Source of the DNA: Rhodospirillales bacterium
GTDB lineage: Bacteria > Pseudomonadota > Alphaproteobacteria > Rhodospirillales > Shumkoniaceae
Assembly: GCA_028281785.1 (NCBI GenBank)
Contig: JANQJG010000220.1
Location: 1-32,677 of the forward strand
Length of the DNA: 32,677 bases
Reading direction: 5' to 3'
Part shown: positions 1-8,426 of the stretch, one piece after another
Numbering within the stretch: the stretch's first letter is position 1
Layout: each line of letters starts with the position of its first letter
Made by a program: the position numbers and the translations under genes
The notes under the pieces: model-generated
Told to the model about the DNA's origin: nothing
The model's input: only the letters and a program-made list of their open reading frames with translations
Databases searched by the model: none

Positions 1-66
1 CGTCGCGGATTAAACCAATCCGCTCGGGATTTGCTCTAAGTCGCTGCGGATCGAAGAGGGCCTCTC

Positions 67-1452
67 ATGTGGCAACGGATGAACGAGTTCGTGTTCGGCG
101 CGCGGCCGAAGGCTCACCTTCCGGAACGGGTGCGCCGGTCCATCGACGACCAGCAGATCACCAGCGAGATCCTGATCGGCTGGGTCCAGCTCACCATCGT
201 CGTGTTCTGGTTGATGATCTACACCCTGGCGCCGAAGACCTCCGCCGGGACCGAATTCAAGCCGGTCCCGTGGGTTCTGGGCGCCTATCTTCTGTTCACG
301 GTGGTACGGCTCGCCGTCGTCCATCGCTGGCGACCGCCGGACTGGATTCTGATGATCACCGTGGTCATCGACATCGCGCTGCTGATGGGGCTGATCTGGA
401 GCTTTCACCGCCAGTACGAACAGCCGGCGGCCTTTTATTTGAAGGCGCCGACCCTGCTTTACGTGTTCATCTTCATCGGCCTGAGGGCTCTGAGGTTCGA
501 CCCGAAATACGTGATCACCGCGGGACTCGCGGCGGCGGGCGGCTGGCTTTTCCTGCTGTGGTACGCGCTGTTCGGGGAGCAGCGCATCCTCAACCTGACG
601 ACCCATGACTATGTCGAGTACATGACGTCGAACCGCGTCCTGATCGGCGCCGAGGTCGACAAGATCCTGTCGATCCTTCTGGTCACGCTGGTGCTGGCGG
701 TGGCGCTGATCCGCGCCCAGCGGACTCTTGTGCGTGAGGTCGCCGACAGCACGGCGGCCCAGGATCTGTCCCGATTCGTGGCCCCCGAGGTGGCCAGCCG
801 CGTCACCTCCGCCGACCGGGAGATGCAGCCCGGCGACGGCGAGGTCAAGGAGGCCTCGGTCCTGTTCACGGATATCGAGGCATTCTCGACGATGTCCGAA
901 CAGCTGAGCCCGAAGGACCTGATGGGGCTTCTGAACGCCTATTTCGCCGCCGTCTCCGAGGTCATCGACCGGTATGGCGGCGTGATCACGCAGTATCAGG
1001 GCGATGCCATGCTGGTCACCTTCAACACGACGAAAACCGACCCCGACCACGCCGCCAACGCCGTGCGAACCGCGGTCGGCATCCAGCGCGTGCTCGCCGA
1101 ACGACGCTTCGAGCCGGGGTTTCGGCTGCGCGCCCGCTGTGGCCTCAACACCGGGCAGATCGTTTCGGGCGCGGTCGGCACCCGGGAGCGGCTGCTTTTC
1201 ACCGTGCATGGCGACGAGGTCAACATCGCCGCAAGGCTGGAACAGCTCAACAAGGAGTACGGGACCTATATCCTGGCGACCGAGCAGACAATGGCGGCAG
1301 CGGGCGAGGCGTTCCCGTTTCAGAAGGTCGGCGAGGTTACGGTGCGGGGGCGGGTGACGCCCACACAGGTCTATGCCATCCGCGATATTCCCGAGGGTGA
1401 CGCGTTGCCGGAGCCGACGACACCGGAAACGGCCAAACCGGTCACACCTTGA
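67..1452 (+). CDS. Membrane-anchored class III adenylate/guanylate cyclase
   Basis: The 461-residue protein should make cAMP or cGMP at the inner membrane. The N-terminal half has about six hydrophobic helices (roughly residues 40-57, 67-86, 91-111, 127-140, 147-167, 199-218). The cyclase catalytic domain covers about 262-440. Visible motifs are FTDIEAFS (first metal Asp, about 269), QGDAML (second metal Asp, about 313) and HGDEVNIAARLEQ, which carries the Asn and Arg that bind the nucleotide. The position before QGD that often holds the base-selecting Lys reads TQYQGD, so substrate cannot be called with certainty. The ATG at 67 follows an AGAGGG-type ribosome site and has no neighbour in its operon. 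The 3' end overlaps the convergent small gene by 11 bp. The family assignment is firm; the product nucleotide and the signal sensed by the membrane domain are not. Confidence 0.93.
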   Translation: MWQRMNEFVFGARPKAHLPERVRRSIDDQQITSEILIGWVQLTIVVFWLMIYTLAPKTSAGTEFKPVPWVLGAYLLFTVVRLAVVHRWRPPDWILMITVVIDIALLMGLIWSFHRQYEQPAAFYLKAPTLLYVFIFIGLRALRFDPKYVITAGLAAAGGWLFLLWYALFGEQRILNLTTHDYVEYMTSNRVLIGAEVDKILSILLVTLVLAVALIRAQRTLVREVADSTAAQDLSRFVAPEVASRVTSADREMQPGDGEVKEASVLFTDIEAFSTMSEQLSPKDLMGLLNAYFAAVSEVIDRYGGVITQYQGDAMLVTFNTTKTDPDHAANAVRTAVGIQRVLAERRFEPGFRLRARCGLNTGQIVSGAVGTRERLLFTVHGDEVNIAARLEQLNKEYGTYILATEQTMAAAGEAFPFQKVGEVTVRGRVTPTQVYAIRDIPEGDALPEPTTPETAKPVTP

Positions 1453-1666
1453 TGTTGATGTAGTAGCCTCTGGGCACGTCGCGCGACAGCGGCTGGCCCG
1501 AATCCAGCGCCCTGTCCAGACGGTCGAGCGCCTGCTCGATGGCGGGAGGGTCGGCGCGGCGCGTCACCCGGGCACGGGCATGCACCTCGCGCGCGTCCCG
1601 ATAAACACTCGCCTGCTCTTGAACGGCAAGCGCCGAGGAGCCGGAGATGGAGAACGGATCGCTCAT
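1442..1666 (-). CDS. Small protein of unknown function
   Basis: I do not recognise this 74-residue protein. The chosen start gives MSDPFSISGSSALAVQEQAS; an upstream in-frame ATG at 1687 would add seven residues. It has no signal peptide or membrane helix. The centre (REVHARARVTRRADPPAIEQALDR) is charged and helical, and the end RGYYINIKV is beta-like. It lies downstream of the Nudix gene on the same strand (15-35 bp gap depending on start), so the two are probably co-transcribed. Its last codons overlap the end of the cyclase gene on the other strand. Reasons to think it is real are the codon pattern, the operon-like spacing and the lack of a competing frame on this strand. No function can be given. 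Confidence 0.6.
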   Translation of the reverse strand: MSDPFSISGSSALAVQEQASVYRDAREVHARARVTRRADPPAIEQALDRLDRALDSGQPLSRDVPRGYYINIKV

Positions 1667-1701
1667 GGCACCGAACGTAGCCAGCAAAGGTTAATCTTCG
1701 G

Positions 1702-2250
1702 TCAAGAGCCAGCGACTGAACCCGCGTCCCGCAGCCGCCGGTCGGGCGCCTGCACGATGCAGGGTTCGCCACCTTCCCGGACGCGCTCCAGCGCCCAGGT
1801 GACGCTCGGGAAGGCCAAGTCGTTCCAGGGAATATCGTCCCAGCCGAAAAGCCCGACCTCCTGGCTCTCTTCACCGGCCGCGATCTCGGGAGCCGTCAGG
1901 CGGGCGCGGAAGAACACATGCACTTGGCTGATCCGAGGGATTTCATACAAACCGATCAGATCTTCGGTGACGATGCGGGCCAGCGCCTCCTCCCATGCCT
2001 CGCGGGCCGCCCCCTCGGCCATGCCTTCCCCGGTTTCCAGGAATCCCGCCGGGATCGTCCAGTAGCCCAGACGCGGCTCGATGGCCCGGCGGCACAACAG
2101 GATCCTCGTCTCCCAGAAGCATACCGAGCCGACGACGATCTTCGGATTCTCGTAGGCGATGTATCCACAATCGGGGCAGACTAGACGCTGGCGCGTGTCG
2201 CCCTCCGGCACGACACGCACCGAAGGACCCGAATTCCGGTTCTCCGTCAT
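1702..2250 (-). CDS. Nudix hydrolase with zinc-ribbon-like N-terminus
   Basis: This 182-residue protein should hydrolyse a nucleoside diphosphate linked to another moiety. The Nudix box lies at residues 69-91: G69, E75, R83-E84 and E87-E88 fit the GX5EX7REUXEEXGU pattern. The glycine near the end of the box is replaced by Leu (EEALA), a variation also found in active relatives with an EAWEEA core. A short CPDCGY motif (C25, C28) precedes it and resembles half of the zinc ribbon of NADH-pyrophosphatase-type enzymes; no second Cys pair is obvious. The ATG at 2250 is the first plausible start. It is divergent from the chemoreceptor-like gene with 162 bp between them and probably leads a two-gene unit with the small unknown gene. 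The substrate cannot be inferred. Confidence 0.9.
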   Translation of the reverse strand: MTENRNSGPSVRVVPEGDTRQRLVCPDCGYIAYENPKIVVGSVCFWETRILLCRRAIEPRLGYWTIPAGFLETGEGMAEGAAREAWEEALARIVTEDLIGLYEIPRISQVHVFFRARLTAPEIAAGEESQEVGLFGWDDIPWNDLAFPSVTWALERVREGGEPCIVQAPDRRLRDAGSVAGS

Positions 2251-2412
2251 TCGGATAGTCTGGCGTTCCCGCCCCCGTCAAGCAAGCCAGAATGGCCATG
2301 AGAGAGGAACGCGTTCGGGCTGAAACATTTTTCGGGCAGGGGAACCCACCAATTCCGTCTTGGCCACGCCTGTGTTATGGGATGAAGATCAAGTAAATCG
2401 GGGTAGGCCGTC

Positions 2413-4404
2413 ATGACCATCGAGATCGTCTCCGCTCCCCCCGCGACCGCCGAAGCGAGATCGGAGGGCACCGACCCGCCACTTCGCGCTTTCCTGGGTG
2501 GCGTGGGCATCGGGACGCGGTTGGCGACCTTTACGACGATCGCGATTCTCCTGCTCGCCGGCCTCGTCGGCCTCTACGTCTACACCGAAATGCGCGTCTC
2601 GGAGGCGGTGCAGCGTAGGGCCGAGGTGGACCGTCTGGCGGAACTGACTTGGCGCCTGGATAACGAGCTGCTCACCCTTCGGCGGCTCCAGACCGAATAC
2701 CTGGCGAGCCGGAACCCGACCATAGCACGCAGCTACGAAGATGCCGCGACCCGGCTACGCCGCACGCTCACGACGCTGCGCGAGGACCCGGCGGCTACGA
2801 CCATTCAAGGGGATGTCGATACCCTGGGCGACGGAATCGAGCAGGTGCTCGCCGCCTTTCGCGAAATCGCGGCGGCCAGCGCGCAGACCGGATTGTCGGC
2901 CACCGACACGGCCCGCAGGGAAGCGAGAGAGGCGGCGAGCGGACTGGACGAGCGTCTCGCCAGCTCAGGACTCACGCCCTTGCGTTCCAAGCTGTTGATG
3001 CTGCGCGGCCATGAGACGGATTTCTTCGCGGGGGCCGAGGAAAAGGGCCTCGACCTGGTTCGAAAGAGGCGGGAGGAGTTCGATCCGCTGCTGACCGTCG
3101 CCCCGGTCAGCGACGCCGAGAAGGCCGCGATCATCGCCTCAATGGACGGCTACATCGATCGCCTGCTGGCCTTCGACCAAGCGCGGGTCGCGGAAGCCCG
3201 GCGGACGGAAAGGTTGACCGAAGTCTTCGCCTATCTGGCGCCGACACTGGAACGGCTGGGCGCGCTGCGCACGGCGGCGGAGACGGTGGAGGGCGAGCTC
3301 GCGGCGGCCCGCGCCGACCGGAGACGCCAGCTGACCTACGGCGCCGGTGGCGGGCTTCTGGCCTTATTGCTGTTCAGCTTCCTCATCCTGCGAGGCGTGA
3401 GCCGGCAAGTGGGCGCTATCGCTTTCGCCTCCCAACGGCTCTCGGAGGGCCAGCTTAACACGCCGATTCCGGCGAGCGACAGCCCCAACGAGATCGGCCA
3501 TTTGTCACGCTCCTTGCGCTGGCTCAGGGACCGGCTGGCCGAGTTCGACGTCAGGCAACGCGCTCATCACGCGCGCGAGCGCGCCGCGATGCGCCTATAT
3601 CGGGCCAGCATGCTGGCCGTCGCCGACGATCTTCAAGGCCGGATCGTGGACACGATCGCCGGTATCGCGACGGCGACCAAGGACCTGCGCAACGGCGTCA
3701 ACGGGATCGCGGTTCAGGCCGACGAGATCGCGCGCCAGGCCACGGACCTTTCTTCCGACTCCGCCGCCTCGGTGGCCAATCTGCGATCCCTGGCCGCCGC
3801 GTCGACGACCCATTTCCAGAGGGTCGAAGACCTCCGCCATCGCGCCGAACAGCTTCTGCCCGCGGGTCCGGAAGAGCCGAGCCCGCAAGAAGACGGCCGC
3901 GCTCGGGGACAAGCCGCCCGCGAGGAAGCCGAGCCGACGGCAAGCGCCCTTCAGGATTTGGCCGTCCGAGCCAAGCTCATGGCTTTCAACAGCCTGATCC
4001 TGTCCGACCGCGGCCAGCTCGACGATGACGCGCTGGCCGCCCTCGGCGTCGGCGCCAAGGCCCTGGCCGAGGACGCGGCGGCGGAAATCGAGGATATGGA
4101 GGCCCGGCTCGACTCGCAGAAGCGCATCGCCGCCGAGATCTCTTCCGTCGTCGAGTCGCAGCAAGCCATGACGCATCAAATGTTGCGAAGCGTCGAACAG
4201 GCCGTGGCGCGGACCCTGGAAATCGCCAACACGGTTTCCGCGATCACCCGAACCGCCAAGGCGACCGAGGCCGCCGCCAATGACAGCCTGGGCGCCGCCG
4301 ACGACGTGGTGCAGCAGGGCGAGAAGCTGGAAGAGAACCTCGTCGAGATCCTCGAGCAGGCACGGACCCGACCATCAGCCGACACCGATGAAGACGAAGA
4401 TTAG
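2413..4404 (+). CDS. HBM/HAMP chemoreceptor-like protein with degenerate signalling tip
   Basis: The 663-residue protein has the plan of a methyl-accepting chemotaxis protein. TM1 is at about 38-58, followed by a roughly 250-residue all-helical periplasmic region, TM2 at about 309-328, HAMP at about 329-381 and a long cytoplasmic coiled coil. The periplasmic part contains KLLMLRGHETDFF, typical of the helical bimodular (HBM) sensor domain. The hairpin tip, about 513-562, can be aligned with the MCP tip (LQDLAVRAKLMAFNSLIL then GAKALAEDAAAEIEDM). However, the near-invariant E-A-A-R-A-G-E stretch is replaced by LSDRGQ, so binding of CheA/CheW is doubtful. The C-terminus is acidic (DTDEDED) with no receptor pentapeptide. 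The TAG stop coincides with the edge of a palindromic element. It may be a sensor that has lost chemotaxis output or acquired another partner. Confidence 0.85.
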   Translation: MTIEIVSAPPATAEARSEGTDPPLRAFLGGVGIGTRLATFTTIAILLLAGLVGLYVYTEMRVSEAVQRRAEVDRLAELTWRLDNELLTLRRLQTEYLASRNPTIARSYEDAATRLRRTLTTLREDPAATTIQGDVDTLGDGIEQVLAAFREIAAASAQTGLSATDTARREAREAASGLDERLASSGLTPLRSKLLMLRGHETDFFAGAEEKGLDLVRKRREEFDPLLTVAPVSDAEKAAIIASMDGYIDRLLAFDQARVAEARRTERLTEVFAYLAPTLERLGALRTAAETVEGELAAARADRRRQLTYGAGGGLLALLLFSFLILRGVSRQVGAIAFASQRLSEGQLNTPIPASDSPNEIGHLSRSLRWLRDRLAEFDVRQRAHHARERAAMRLYRASMLAVADDLQGRIVDTIAGIATATKDLRNGVNGIAVQADEIARQATDLSSDSAASVANLRSLAAASTTHFQRVEDLRHRAEQLLPAGPEEPSPQEDGRARGQAAREEAEPTASALQDLAVRAKLMAFNSLILSDRGQLDDDALAALGVGAKALAEDAAAEIEDMEARLDSQKRIAAEISSVVESQQAMTHQMLRSVEQAVARTLEIANTVSAITRTAKATEAAANDSLGAADDVVQQGEKLEENLVEILEQARTRPSADTDEDED

Positions 4405-4533
4405 TATCCCGATCGCGAGATTCGCTACATTGAATCTCGCGTGAATCGGCACACTAAATTGTTGATTCTCGTGTGATTCAGCTTCCGAAGTCGGGCACAC
4501 ATAATGTGCCGAACTTCGGAACCATCACACTAG
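4401..4533. repeat. CTAG-bounded multi-hairpin element, copy A
   Basis: This fills the gap between two convergent genes. It starts TTAG (4401-4404, a one-base variant of CTAG) and ends CTAG (4530-4533). It contains a perfect 10-bp stem (4414-4423 with 4432-4441), a 39-nt middle module starting and ending TGAATC/GATTCA (4442-4480), and a 39-nt hairpin (4483-4499, loop 4500-4504, 4505-4521). The last hairpin has two adjacent mismatches because its left arm is the copy C variant and its right arm the copy B variant. Copies B and C share long stretches with it. The element's two ends provide the TAG stops of both flanking genes. It has no T-tract and no coding capacity, so it is read as a small non-autonomous mobile element, possibly acting as an mRNA 3' hairpin. 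Confidence 0.85.
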
Positions 4534-5726
4534 CCCGCACGCAGAACCGCGACCCCAGGCAGGTCCTTGCCCTCCAGCCATTCGAGGAAGGCGCCGCCGG
4601 CCGTCGACACATAGGAGAACTGGTCCCCGACCCCGGCCCGGGCCAGGGCCGCGACCGTATCTCCGCCGCCCGCCACGCTGAGAAGCTTGCCGGCCTCGGT
4701 CAGACGCGCCGCCTCCTGCGCCACGGTGTTGGTGCCGATATCGAAGGGCTCGACCTCGAACGCGCCGAGAGGGCCGTTCCACAGCACCGTCTGACAGCCC
4801 CGGAGCAGCTTCAACAGCTCCTCGACCGAATCGGGTCCGACATCGAGGATCATCTGGTCGGCCGGCACCGAGCCGATCTCGACGGTCGATGACTTCGCGC
4901 CCTCGGCCAGCTCGGCCGCGACCACCGCGTCGGTCGGGAGCACGATGTCGCAGCCCGCGTCCGACGCCACCGACATGATCTCGCGCGCCGACGCCGCCAT
5001 CTCGTGCTCGCAGAGCGACTTGCCGACATTCACGCCCTTGGCGTTGAGGAAGGTGTTGGCCATGCCGCCGCCGATGATCAGGATGTCGACCTTCTTCGAC
5101 AGATTGCCGAGGACATCGAGCTTGGTCGAGATCTTGGCCCCGCCGATGACCGCGGCGACGGGATGCTTGGGCGCGTCGAGGGCGTTGGTCAGGGCCTCCA
5201 ACTCGGCCTGCATCAGCCGACCGGCGGCGGCCGGAAGCAGCCGCGCCGCGGCCTCGGTCGAGGCATGGGCGCGATGGGCCGTGGAAAAGGCGTCGTTCAC
5301 ATAGGCGTCGGCGTTGGCGGCAAGCTGGGCCGCGAAGCCGGGATCGTTCTTCTCCTCTTCCGCGTGGAAGCGAAGGTTTTCGAGAAGCGCGATGTCGCCG
5401 TCCTTCATGGCGTTGACGACCTCGGCCGCGGCGTCGCCGATGCAATCGGTGGCAAAGGCGACGGGCCGCCCACAGGCGTTCGACAACGCCTCGGCCACCG
5501 GCCTGAGGCTCATCGAATCGACCACCTGTCCCTTGGGCCGGCCGAGATGAGTCACCACGATCACCCGCGCGCCCTGGTCCGCCAGTTCGGTCAATGTCGG
5601 CACCGTGCGATCGATTCGGGTCGCGTTTGTGACCCGCCCATCCTTCATCGGCACGTTGAGATCCGCGCGTACGAGCACCCGCTTGCCCGCCACATCGAAA
5701 CCGTCCAGCGTCTTGAACTTCGTCAT
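4530..5726 (-). CDS. pgk: Phosphoglycerate kinase
   Basis: The cytoplasmic glycolytic/gluconeogenic enzyme transfers phosphate between 1,3-bisphosphoglycerate and ADP. Its 398 residues match the usual bacterial length. Recognisable parts are the N-terminal substrate domain ([35 protein letters not shown]), the sequence [15 protein letters not shown], and the C-terminal nucleotide-binding GGGDTVAAL and [17 protein letters not shown]. The ATG at 5726 fits the conserved start [12 protein letters not shown]. The gene stands alone here, without the gap or tkt neighbours seen in many relatives. Its TAG stop (4530-4532) is formed by the terminal CTAG of the palindromic element copy A, so the insertion left the reading frame intact. 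Upstream is a 217-bp divergent gap to the TRAP permease gene in which I see no clear promoter motif. Confidence 0.98.
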   Translation of the reverse strand: MTKFKTLDGFDVAGKRVLVRADLNVPMKDGRVTNATRIDRTVPTLTELADQGARVIVVTHLGRPKGQVVDSMSLRPVAEALSNACGRPVAFATDCIGDAAAEVVNAMKDGDIALLENLRFHAEEEKNDPGFAAQLAANADAYVNDAFSTAHRAHASTEAAARLLPAAAGRLMQAELEALTNALDAPKHPVAAVIGGAKISTKLDVLGNLSKKVDILIIGGGMANTFLNAKGVNVGKSLCEHEMAASAREIMSVASDAGCDIVLPTDAVVAAELAEGAKSSTVEIGSVPADQMILDVGPDSVEELLKLLRGCQTVLWNGPLGAFEVEPFDIGTNTVAQEAARLTEAGKLLSVAGGGDTVAALARAGVGDQFSYVSTAGGAFLEWLEGKDLPGVAVLRAG

Positions 5727-5943
5727 CGTGGCTCATCCGTTTCTGCGAGAGACGGGGGCCGATGGGGAGCTTCCGGCGTTGGCCCCATAAGCGGGGATTT
5801 ATGCAGTAGCGGGGGGGAAACGCAAGAGGGCGAATGGCGGAGAACCATCGGGAGCGATCTGTCACCTTGTCTGAAGAGTGGCGAAATGGTCTCATGGCCG
5901 CCGATTCTGACGGTTTCCGATCTTCCCTGGACGGGCGAGGGCC

Positions 5944-7227
5944 ATGGACCTCTGGGCGCTGCTGATCGTTTTCGTGTTCTTCATGGTAGTGGGCGCGCCG
6001 GTGGCCTTCGCCATCGGCCTTGGCGCGCTCGCCTATCTGATCTTCGCCGACGGCATCACGCCGACCATCGTCGTCGTTCAGATGGTGGAGAGCCTGACCA
6101 GCCTGCCCTTGCTTGCCCTGCCCTTCTTCGTTCTCGCGGGCGAGTTGATGAACACGGCCGGAATCACCCGCCGCATCTTCGACTTCGCGAACCTTCTGGT
6201 CGGGCATATCCGCGGCGGGCTCGCCCACGTCAACATTCTCTCGAGCATGTTCTTCGCGGGCATCTCGGGCTCGGCCGTGGCCGACGCCGCCGGGCTCGGC
6301 CGCATCGAGATCAAGGCCATGCGGGACGCCGACTACGATCCCGCCTTCAGCGCCGCCGTTACCGCCGCATCCTCCTGCGTCGGCCCCATTATTCCCCCCT
6401 CGATCATGCTTGTGCTTTACGGGACGATGGCCGACGTCTCGATCGGCGCCCTGTTCGTCGGCGGGATGGTGCCGGGCATCGTGCTCGGCCTCTCGATGAT
6501 GGCCTATGTCAGCTGGGTCGCCCGTCGGCAGGGCCTGGAGGTTCGGCCGCGGGCCCGCCTTGGCGCGGTCGCGAAGTCGTTCGTCCGAAACGTCCTGGCC
6601 CTGTCGACCCCGTTCATCATCCTCGCCGCGATCATCAGCGGCGCCGTCACCCCGACCGAGGCCGGCGTGCTCGCCGTGTTCTATGCGCTTTTCGTGTCGA
6701 TCGTTCACGGCGACCTCAAGCCGCGCAACCTGCTGGGCGTGCTGGAACGGAGTCTGCTGACGACCGGCCAGATCCTCTTCATCCTGTCCTGCTCGTCGGT
6801 CTTCGGCTGGCTGATCACCACCGAACAGATCCCCGAGGCGCTGGGCGCGTTCTTTCTCGCCGGCGGCTACGGAAAGGTGCTGTTCCTGCTGCTGATGAAC
6901 CTGTGCCTGCTGTTCCTCGGTTGCTTCATGAGCATCACCTCGATCCTCATCATCGTCACGCCGATGCTTCTGCACATGGCGCTCACCCTCGGGATCGACC
7001 TGGTTCATCTGGGCGTCGTCGTGGTTCTCAACCTGACGATCGGACTGATCACGCCGCCGCTTGGCTGGTGCCTGTATATCGTCCGCGAGATCGCCGACGT
7101 GCCGTTCGAACACGTGGTGCGCGCCATCCTGCCCTTCCTCATTCCCCTCGGACTGTCGCTGCTGCTCATCACCTATCTGCCGGGATTGATTACCGCGCCC
7201 GTCTCCCTGTTCTTCAGCGTTCCCTGA
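5944..7227 (+). CDS. TRAP transporter large permease (DctM type)
   Basis: This 427-residue inner-membrane protein is the ion-coupled transport subunit of a tripartite ATP-independent periplasmic transporter. It has a dozen or so hydrophobic segments from the N-terminus (LLIVFVFFMVVGAPVAFAIG) to the C-terminus. DctM signatures include LPFFVLAGELMNTAGITRR, HVNILSSMFFAGISGSAVAD, GPIIPPSIMLVLYG and NLTIGLITPPLGWCLY. Length is normal for the family. The start follows GGGCGAGGGCC. The binding protein gene begins 144 bp downstream and the small permease gene follows that. The order M-P-Q differs from the more usual P-Q-M. The substrate is probably an organic acid, but nothing in this subunit defines which. 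Confidence 0.95.
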   Translation: MDLWALLIVFVFFMVVGAPVAFAIGLGALAYLIFADGITPTIVVVQMVESLTSLPLLALPFFVLAGELMNTAGITRRIFDFANLLVGHIRGGLAHVNILSSMFFAGISGSAVADAAGLGRIEIKAMRDADYDPAFSAAVTAASSCVGPIIPPSIMLVLYGTMADVSIGALFVGGMVPGIVLGLSMMAYVSWVARRQGLEVRPRARLGAVAKSFVRNVLALSTPFIILAAIISGAVTPTEAGVLAVFYALFVSIVHGDLKPRNLLGVLERSLLTTGQILFILSCSSVFGWLITTEQIPEALGAFFLAGGYGKVLFLLLMNLCLLFLGCFMSITSILIIVTPMLLHMALTLGIDLVHLGVVVVLNLTIGLITPPLGWCLYIVREIADVPFEHVVRAILPFLIPLGLSLLLITYLPGLITAPVSLFFSVP

Positions 7228-7371
7228 GCCGCGCGGGCTTCCCTTACGCGCTCGTTTCCGTCAAGATGCGCGGCCCCGCGAAGGGAAAAAGCGTTCGCCG
7301 GCAGGCGGTGCGCGCCCATCCGAGCCCGCCCAGCCAGGCCATGTGCCGAAGAACAGGGAGAAGAAGGAACC

Positions 7372-8349
7372 ATGTTACGACCGTTTTCGATACTCACAGC
7401 GGCTCTCGCGCTGGCCAGCCTCGCCGTCGGCGCGCAGGCCCAGACGAGCTTTCGGCTCGCCTGTCCAAGCGCGCCCACGACGCCGACCTGCAAGACGGCC
7501 AGCTACTTCGCCGAACAGGCGGCCAAGGAATCGGGCGGCAGCCTTGACGTCAAGGTCTTCCCGTCCGGCCAGCTCGGCACCGGGAAGAAGGCCATTCTGG
7601 GCATGCAGACCGGGTCCATCGATATGGCGGTGGAGACCCTCGTCAACTATGCCCGGCTCGTGAAGGACTATGGCATTCTGGGGTGGGGCTTCACCTTCAA
7701 GGACACCAGCCATCTGTTCCGCTTCCTGGACTCGCCGGTCCACGGGCAGATGCGCCAGGAGCTGAAGGATAAGGGGATCGTGCTGCTCGCCTACAAATGG
7801 CGCAAACTGCCGCGCGTCGTCGTCTCGCGAGACCCGGTCTTCACGCCGGACGATTTGGCGGGCCTCAAGTTCCGGGTCCCCGGAATCAAGACCTATGTCG
7901 CGACCTGGGAAAGCCTTGGCGCCAATCCCGCCAACGTGCCCTGGGGCGAGAGCTACATGGCCCTGCGACAGGGCACGGTCGACGCCATGGAATCACCCTT
8001 CGGCTCAATCATCGGCCAGAAATTCCACCAGGCAGCCAAGTACGTGACCATGACCAATCACGTGCAGAGCGTGCTCAGCCTGGGGATGAACGCGCAGCGC
8101 TTCGACTCTCTCAGCGATGCCGACAAGGCCGCCCTGACGCGGGCCGTGGAGGCGACCAACGACTATGCCGAGCAGCTTGTGCAGGAAGAACGGCGGCAGG
8201 CGGAGACGACGATTCTCAATGACGGCGCCTATGTTATCCGGCTCGATCCGACTCCGTTTGCGGTCAAGCTCGAGGCCGCGGCGGCGGACATGGAGAAGGA
8301 GGGACTGTGGCGCCCGGGTCTACTGACAGACATCCAGAAGCTCCGGTGA
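7372..8349 (+). CDS. TRAP transporter periplasmic substrate-binding protein (DctP family)
   Basis: The 325-residue secreted receptor delivers ligand to the two membrane subunits. A signal peptide covers residues 1 to about 23 (hydrophobic ILTAALALASLAVGA, cleavage near AQA-QT). The mature part carries family hallmarks: GSLDVKVFPSGQLG, GSIDMAVE, LKFRVPG with the Arg that usually binds the ligand carboxylate, and MALRQGTVDAMESP. An AGAAGGA ribosome site precedes the ATG at 7372. One oddity is a pair of cysteines near the mature N-terminus (C31, C40) that could form a disulfide. The ligand is presumably a carboxylate. The FAD oxidoreductase opposite dctQ may act on the imported compound, but that is only neighbourhood inference. 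Confidence 0.95.
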   Translation: MLRPFSILTAALALASLAVGAQAQTSFRLACPSAPTTPTCKTASYFAEQAAKESGGSLDVKVFPSGQLGTGKKAILGMQTGSIDMAVETLVNYARLVKDYGILGWGFTFKDTSHLFRFLDSPVHGQMRQELKDKGIVLLAYKWRKLPRVVVSRDPVFTPDDLAGLKFRVPGIKTYVATWESLGANPANVPWGESYMALRQGTVDAMESPFGSIIGQKFHQAAKYVTMTNHVQSVLSLGMNAQRFDSLSDADKAALTRAVEATNDYAEQLVQEERRQAETTILNDGAYVIRLDPTPFAVKLEAAAADMEKEGLWRPGLLTDIQKLR

Positions 8350-8426
8350 GTCGGGCATCCATTCGGGGCGCGGGGGGGCAGGAAGGCTTCGTCCCCCCAC
8401 CCCCCGTTTCGTGGAGACCGTCACCC

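Noticed and set aside
4483..4521. 39-nt hairpin as an ordinary rho-independent terminator between convergent genes
   Set aside because: No T-run on either side; the same hairpin occurs as part of a dispersed element. It might still pause polymerase, but the terminator label is not supported.
4473..4892. Open frame starting MIQLPKSGTHNVPNFG, also seen at the other element copies
   Set aside because: It is the translation of the palindromic hairpin continuing into the antisense of pgk; the same start at 21684 (minus) runs into the 265-bp element. Shared only because the repeat is shared.
4525..7113. Very long minus-strand frame of 862 codons, and a similar 1156-codon frame at 17581-21051
   Set aside because: Both are Arg/Gly/Asp-rich antisense or out-of-frame shadows of pgk, the TRAP permease and acnA, a known effect of high GC content.
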